From Bdellovibrionales bacterium (lineage in GTDB: Bacteria; Bdellovibrionota; UBA1018; CAIMNF01): a stretch of 43,396 bases of DNA. The notes beneath the pieces are model-generated. The model saw only the letters and a list, made by a program, of their open reading frames with translations. It made no database searches and was not told where the DNA came from. The position numbers were made by a program, and so were the translations under genes. Shown in pieces: positions 41,562 through 43,396 of the stretch. The stretch spans positions 1-43,396 of the forward strand of contig JAGWXK010000009.1 of NCBI GenBank assembly GCA_018969905.1. Reading direction: 5' to 3'. Each line of letters begins with the position of its first letter. Position 1 is the stretch's first letter.

Positions 41562-42797
41562 GTGGATTCGTCACTCATCGAGAACGAACTTAAAAATCCT
41601 GGAACCTATGTGGCTGTATTGGAGCGTATTGCGGCAAGGGATATGTTCGGTCGAACCATTCCGGAGGCGCTCCAGGTCATGCTGTCGGATCCGGAGGCAA
41701 CAGCCGAAGCGATCACTCAATGGGTACTCAGGTCAAACGACCCGATGGCCCACTACCGTAAGCTTGAAATCAAGCAATCCGGCAAAACCCGCGTTATCTA
41801 CACTCTTTCGTGGCCGTATCGGGTCATTCTCATGGGAGCGCAAGTCGTCATCTCACGGCATCTTGAATCCAGATATTCGAATCGTCTTTATTCGTTTCGG
41901 AAAGGCCGCGGCACACTTACGGCCCATCGGGCCTTTCTTTCCTATCTTGAATCAAAGAAGACGGTGTATGTAGCCAAGAGAGACATCACGGGTTTCGGTG
42001 AATCCATTCAGGTGGAAAAACTGAAAACCAAATTTGCGACATTGTTTCCCCGCGATGAATTGCCAACGCTATATCGGATCATGGACCGGTCTTTTGCTGC
42101 AACCTTTATCGAGGGCGAAGAGCCACCCAAATCGCTGAATATCGGCATTCCGACCGGTTCGCCCCTGACTCCGGTGCTTGAGAATATCTATCTGATGGAT
42201 CTTGACCGAAAAATGGATGGCATTTGTGACGCGAGAACGGATTGTTTTTATGCGCGCTACGGAGATGATTTCATTTTGGCCTGCCCCGATGAGGAGTGCT
42301 TTAAAGTCATTACTGCTGAAATGGATTCCGAAATCGAACAGCTCGGACTCCAATATTCCGCGAAAAAGAAAATCGACTGCCATCTTGGAGGGGAAACCCG
42401 CTACCTCGAGTGGCTCGGCGCCACATTCATGGCCGGAGGCAGGATCGGCCCGAGGCCAAAGCACTTTCGTGAAATTTATTTTGATTTCAAGTGCTCATTT
42501 CAGAGGCTTCTGAACGAACTTTCGGTTCGAGTCGGCTCCTACGATCAATCAAAGCCCGCCATTCAAAGCGCGGTGCACCAGTTCCTGACGCTACAGAGCA
42601 ATCCCAAGCTTGGTAAATTGGTGGTGAACCAGAATCATCCGGCGATCACGAAGCTCGTGGATCAGAATGTGCGAGTGATGCTCGTTCGTTGGCTCACGCA
42701 TGAATTCAAGATGAAAAAGTCTAGGGCTTGGAGGGAATTGAGGTCACTCAAAGCACCTTCTCTCAACCGACAGAGGAGAATGCGATGGAAATCGTGA
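41562..42797 (+). CDS. Reverse transcriptase (RVT_1), atypical, linked to the retron-like RNA
   Basis: This 411-residue protein has RT motifs in order. These are a KSGKTRVIYTLSWPYRV-type RT1, YSFRKGRGTLTAHRAF (RT2), catalytic D141 in KRDITGFGESI (RT3), GIPTGSPLTPVLENIYL at 195-211 (RT4), and Y233-G-D235-D236 in YARYGDDFILA (RT5). RT6/7 follow with TRYLEWLGATF, then a C-terminal helical region of about 120 residues. There is no endonuclease or maturase domain. YGDD and PTGSP differ from the YADD and PQG-A-TSP common in retron RTs, and I cannot find the retron VTG motif. I chose GTG 41562 because GGAGA lies 5 nt upstream; TTG 41550 is in frame. The stop overlaps the next gene by 13 nt. Confidence 0.9.
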   Translation: MDSSLIENELKNPGTYVAVLERIAARDMFGRTIPEALQVMLSDPEATAEAITQWVLRSNDPMAHYRKLEIKQSGKTRVIYTLSWPYRVILMGAQVVISRHLESRYSNRLYSFRKGRGTLTAHRAFLSYLESKKTVYVAKRDITGFGESIQVEKLKTKFATLFPRDELPTLYRIMDRSFAATFIEGEEPPKSLNIGIPTGSPLTPVLENIYLMDLDRKMDGICDARTDCFYARYGDDFILACPDEECFKVITAEMDSEIEQLGLQYSAKKKIDCHLGGETRYLEWLGATFMAGGRIGPRPKHFREIYFDFKCSFQRLLNELSVRVGSYDQSKPAIQSAVHQFLTLQSNPKLGKLVVNQNHPAITKLVDQNVRVMLVRWLTHEFKMKKSRAWRELRSLKAPSLNRQRRMRWKS

Positions 42798-43396
42798 GCT
42801 CGCCTGAAAGACAATCCGGGAGTGAGTTCGAACTTGAGCGTATTTTTCGTTTCAAGACCGGGGATGCCGAGGCCCCGTCTTTGTTTTCAAACTCCTGGTC
42901 CGGTTTTATGGGCTACCTTTTTCACAGGAATCGCGGATTTTTTCAGCGCAAGGTTTTGAACTTGGCCAGTGAGGTTGTCGAATTGGCCTGTCTCAGCCTT
43001 GCATTTGATCTCGGACTCCTGAAGTCCCTTCTCCTTGTTCCCCTGGTCCACATTCTGATCAATCAACTTGCGGAATTCCACTGGCAGCTCTCGCGGACGT
43101 TGCCCGGGGCATGGCGCGAACGCAGAGTGAATCCGCTCGATCTTGGCCTCTGGGTTTTGTCGGCATTTTTTCTTGTAATTCTTGGGTTTTGGATGGGTTC
43201 CAAGGACGACACCCGCGGAATTCTCTCTACTTTGGTGGCGATTCGGGCTCTGGCAGTGGTGGTTCAACTTTTGTTTGCGCCTGCAGTCGCCCGCCTCACC
43301 ACCCTTCGCCGGGTTCGTCCGAATCTGACCCTGCTTCGGGCGGGGACGGTCGGAACCTGGGCTCTGTGCATCGCTGCCGCCTATTTTTTTTCCGGA
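42785..43396 (+). CDS. Multi-span membrane protein, 3' end outside window; candidate RT partner
   Basis: The frame is open from ATG 42785 to the window edge (204 codons). An AGGAG at 42774-42778 lies 6 nt before the ATG, which sits inside the RT gene, so the two are co-translated. After about 60 soluble residues it shows hydrophobic segments near residues 60-95 (two), 110-130, 145-165 and 185-204, so at least five helices are likely. I recognise no family from this part. Type IV retrons have small two-helix membrane effectors; this protein is larger. Its position supports, but does not prove, a partner or effector role. Confidence 0.8.
   Translation, partial: MEIVSSPERQSGSEFELERIFRFKTGDAEAPSLFSNSWSGFMGYLFHRNRGFFQRKVLNLASEVVELACLSLAFDLGLLKSLLLVPLVHILINQLAEFHWQLSRTLPGAWRERRVNPLDLGLWVLSAFFLVILGFWMGSKDDTRGILSTLVAIRALAVVVQLLFAPAVARLTTLRRVRPNLTLLRAGTVGTWALCIAAAYFFSG

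Noticed and set aside
41282-41578. A minus-strand frame upstream of the RT (ERGGSY...GLRRVFTL) that looks faintly like a variable region of a diversity-generating retroelement
   Set aside because: The RT has GIPTGSPLTP rather than the GxxxSQ motif of DGR RTs, no second copy of the segment exists in the window, and the frame overlaps the RT start and the structured RNA.
41562-42797. RT as a group II intron maturase
   Set aside because: No maturase X or HNH domain, and no intron domain V-like hairpin or flanking exon gene is seen. The reading frame ends soon after the thumb region.
1-43396. tRNA, rRNA, prophage or IS genes
   Set aside because: No cloverleaf-like sequence, transposase, integrase or phage structural gene was recognised by reading.

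Overview
The window is ordinary chromosomal DNA of a Gram-negative bacterium, densely coded on both strands with many 1-14 nt start/stop overlaps. A heptose-phosphate-kinase-like protein, several predicted lipoproteins, many small exported proteins, a GldG-type ABC system and a bacterial ceramidase-like protein suggest a deltaproteobacterial or Bdellovibrionota-like lineage. That placement is inference from gene content. I saw no rRNA, tRNA, IS element or CRISPR array.

Layout. 1-2592 (+): the tail of a membrane glycosyltransferase, then an Fe-S assembly set (cysteine desulfurase, A-type carrier, 2Fe-2S ferredoxin). 9616-2599 (-): a tightly packed run of thymidine kinase, uracil and hypoxanthine phosphoribosyltransferases, a GHMP kinase, a DUF429 protein, two peptide-type ABC permeases and a serpin lipoprotein. 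9788-11340 (+): an XRE regulator/nucleotidyltransferase pair of toxin-antitoxin type under a palindromic, apparently leaderless promoter, then a TfoX-like protein. 18970-11547 (-): an ABC exporter of GldA/F/G type with DUF4340 and Yip1 proteins, then metG and a cyclophilin. 19096-24629 (+): a peptide-binding protein, two more permeases, a C39-like peptidase and a ceramidase-like protein. 24741-34351: small exported proteins, a YgiQ radical SAM protein, a decayed methyltransferase gene, a Nif3-like protein, RlmF and an orphan histidine kinase. 34669-40046: an exported protein, MnmA, an M48 peptidase, a thioredoxin with zinc ribbon and a short MGMT-like protein.

The most interesting part is 41274-43396 at the right end. 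A 182-nt intergenic segment is closed by a perfect 11-bp inverted repeat and contains a row of small hairpins followed by a longer stem. This is the architecture of a retron msr-msd RNA. It lies 106 nt upstream of a reverse transcriptase that is not of the usual retron type (YGDD, GIPTGSP, no VTG that I can find). The RT gene overlaps by 13 nt a multi-span membrane protein that runs off the window. I propose an RNA-RT-membrane protein cassette, possibly defensive; the defence role is inference.

A second unexplained signal is a 58-nt core, 53/58 identical between two intergenic copies (11409-11480 and 39059-39162, opposite orientation). Each copy is closed by a long stem whose arms differ between the copies but still pair, as expected for a structured RNA or a structured DNA element.
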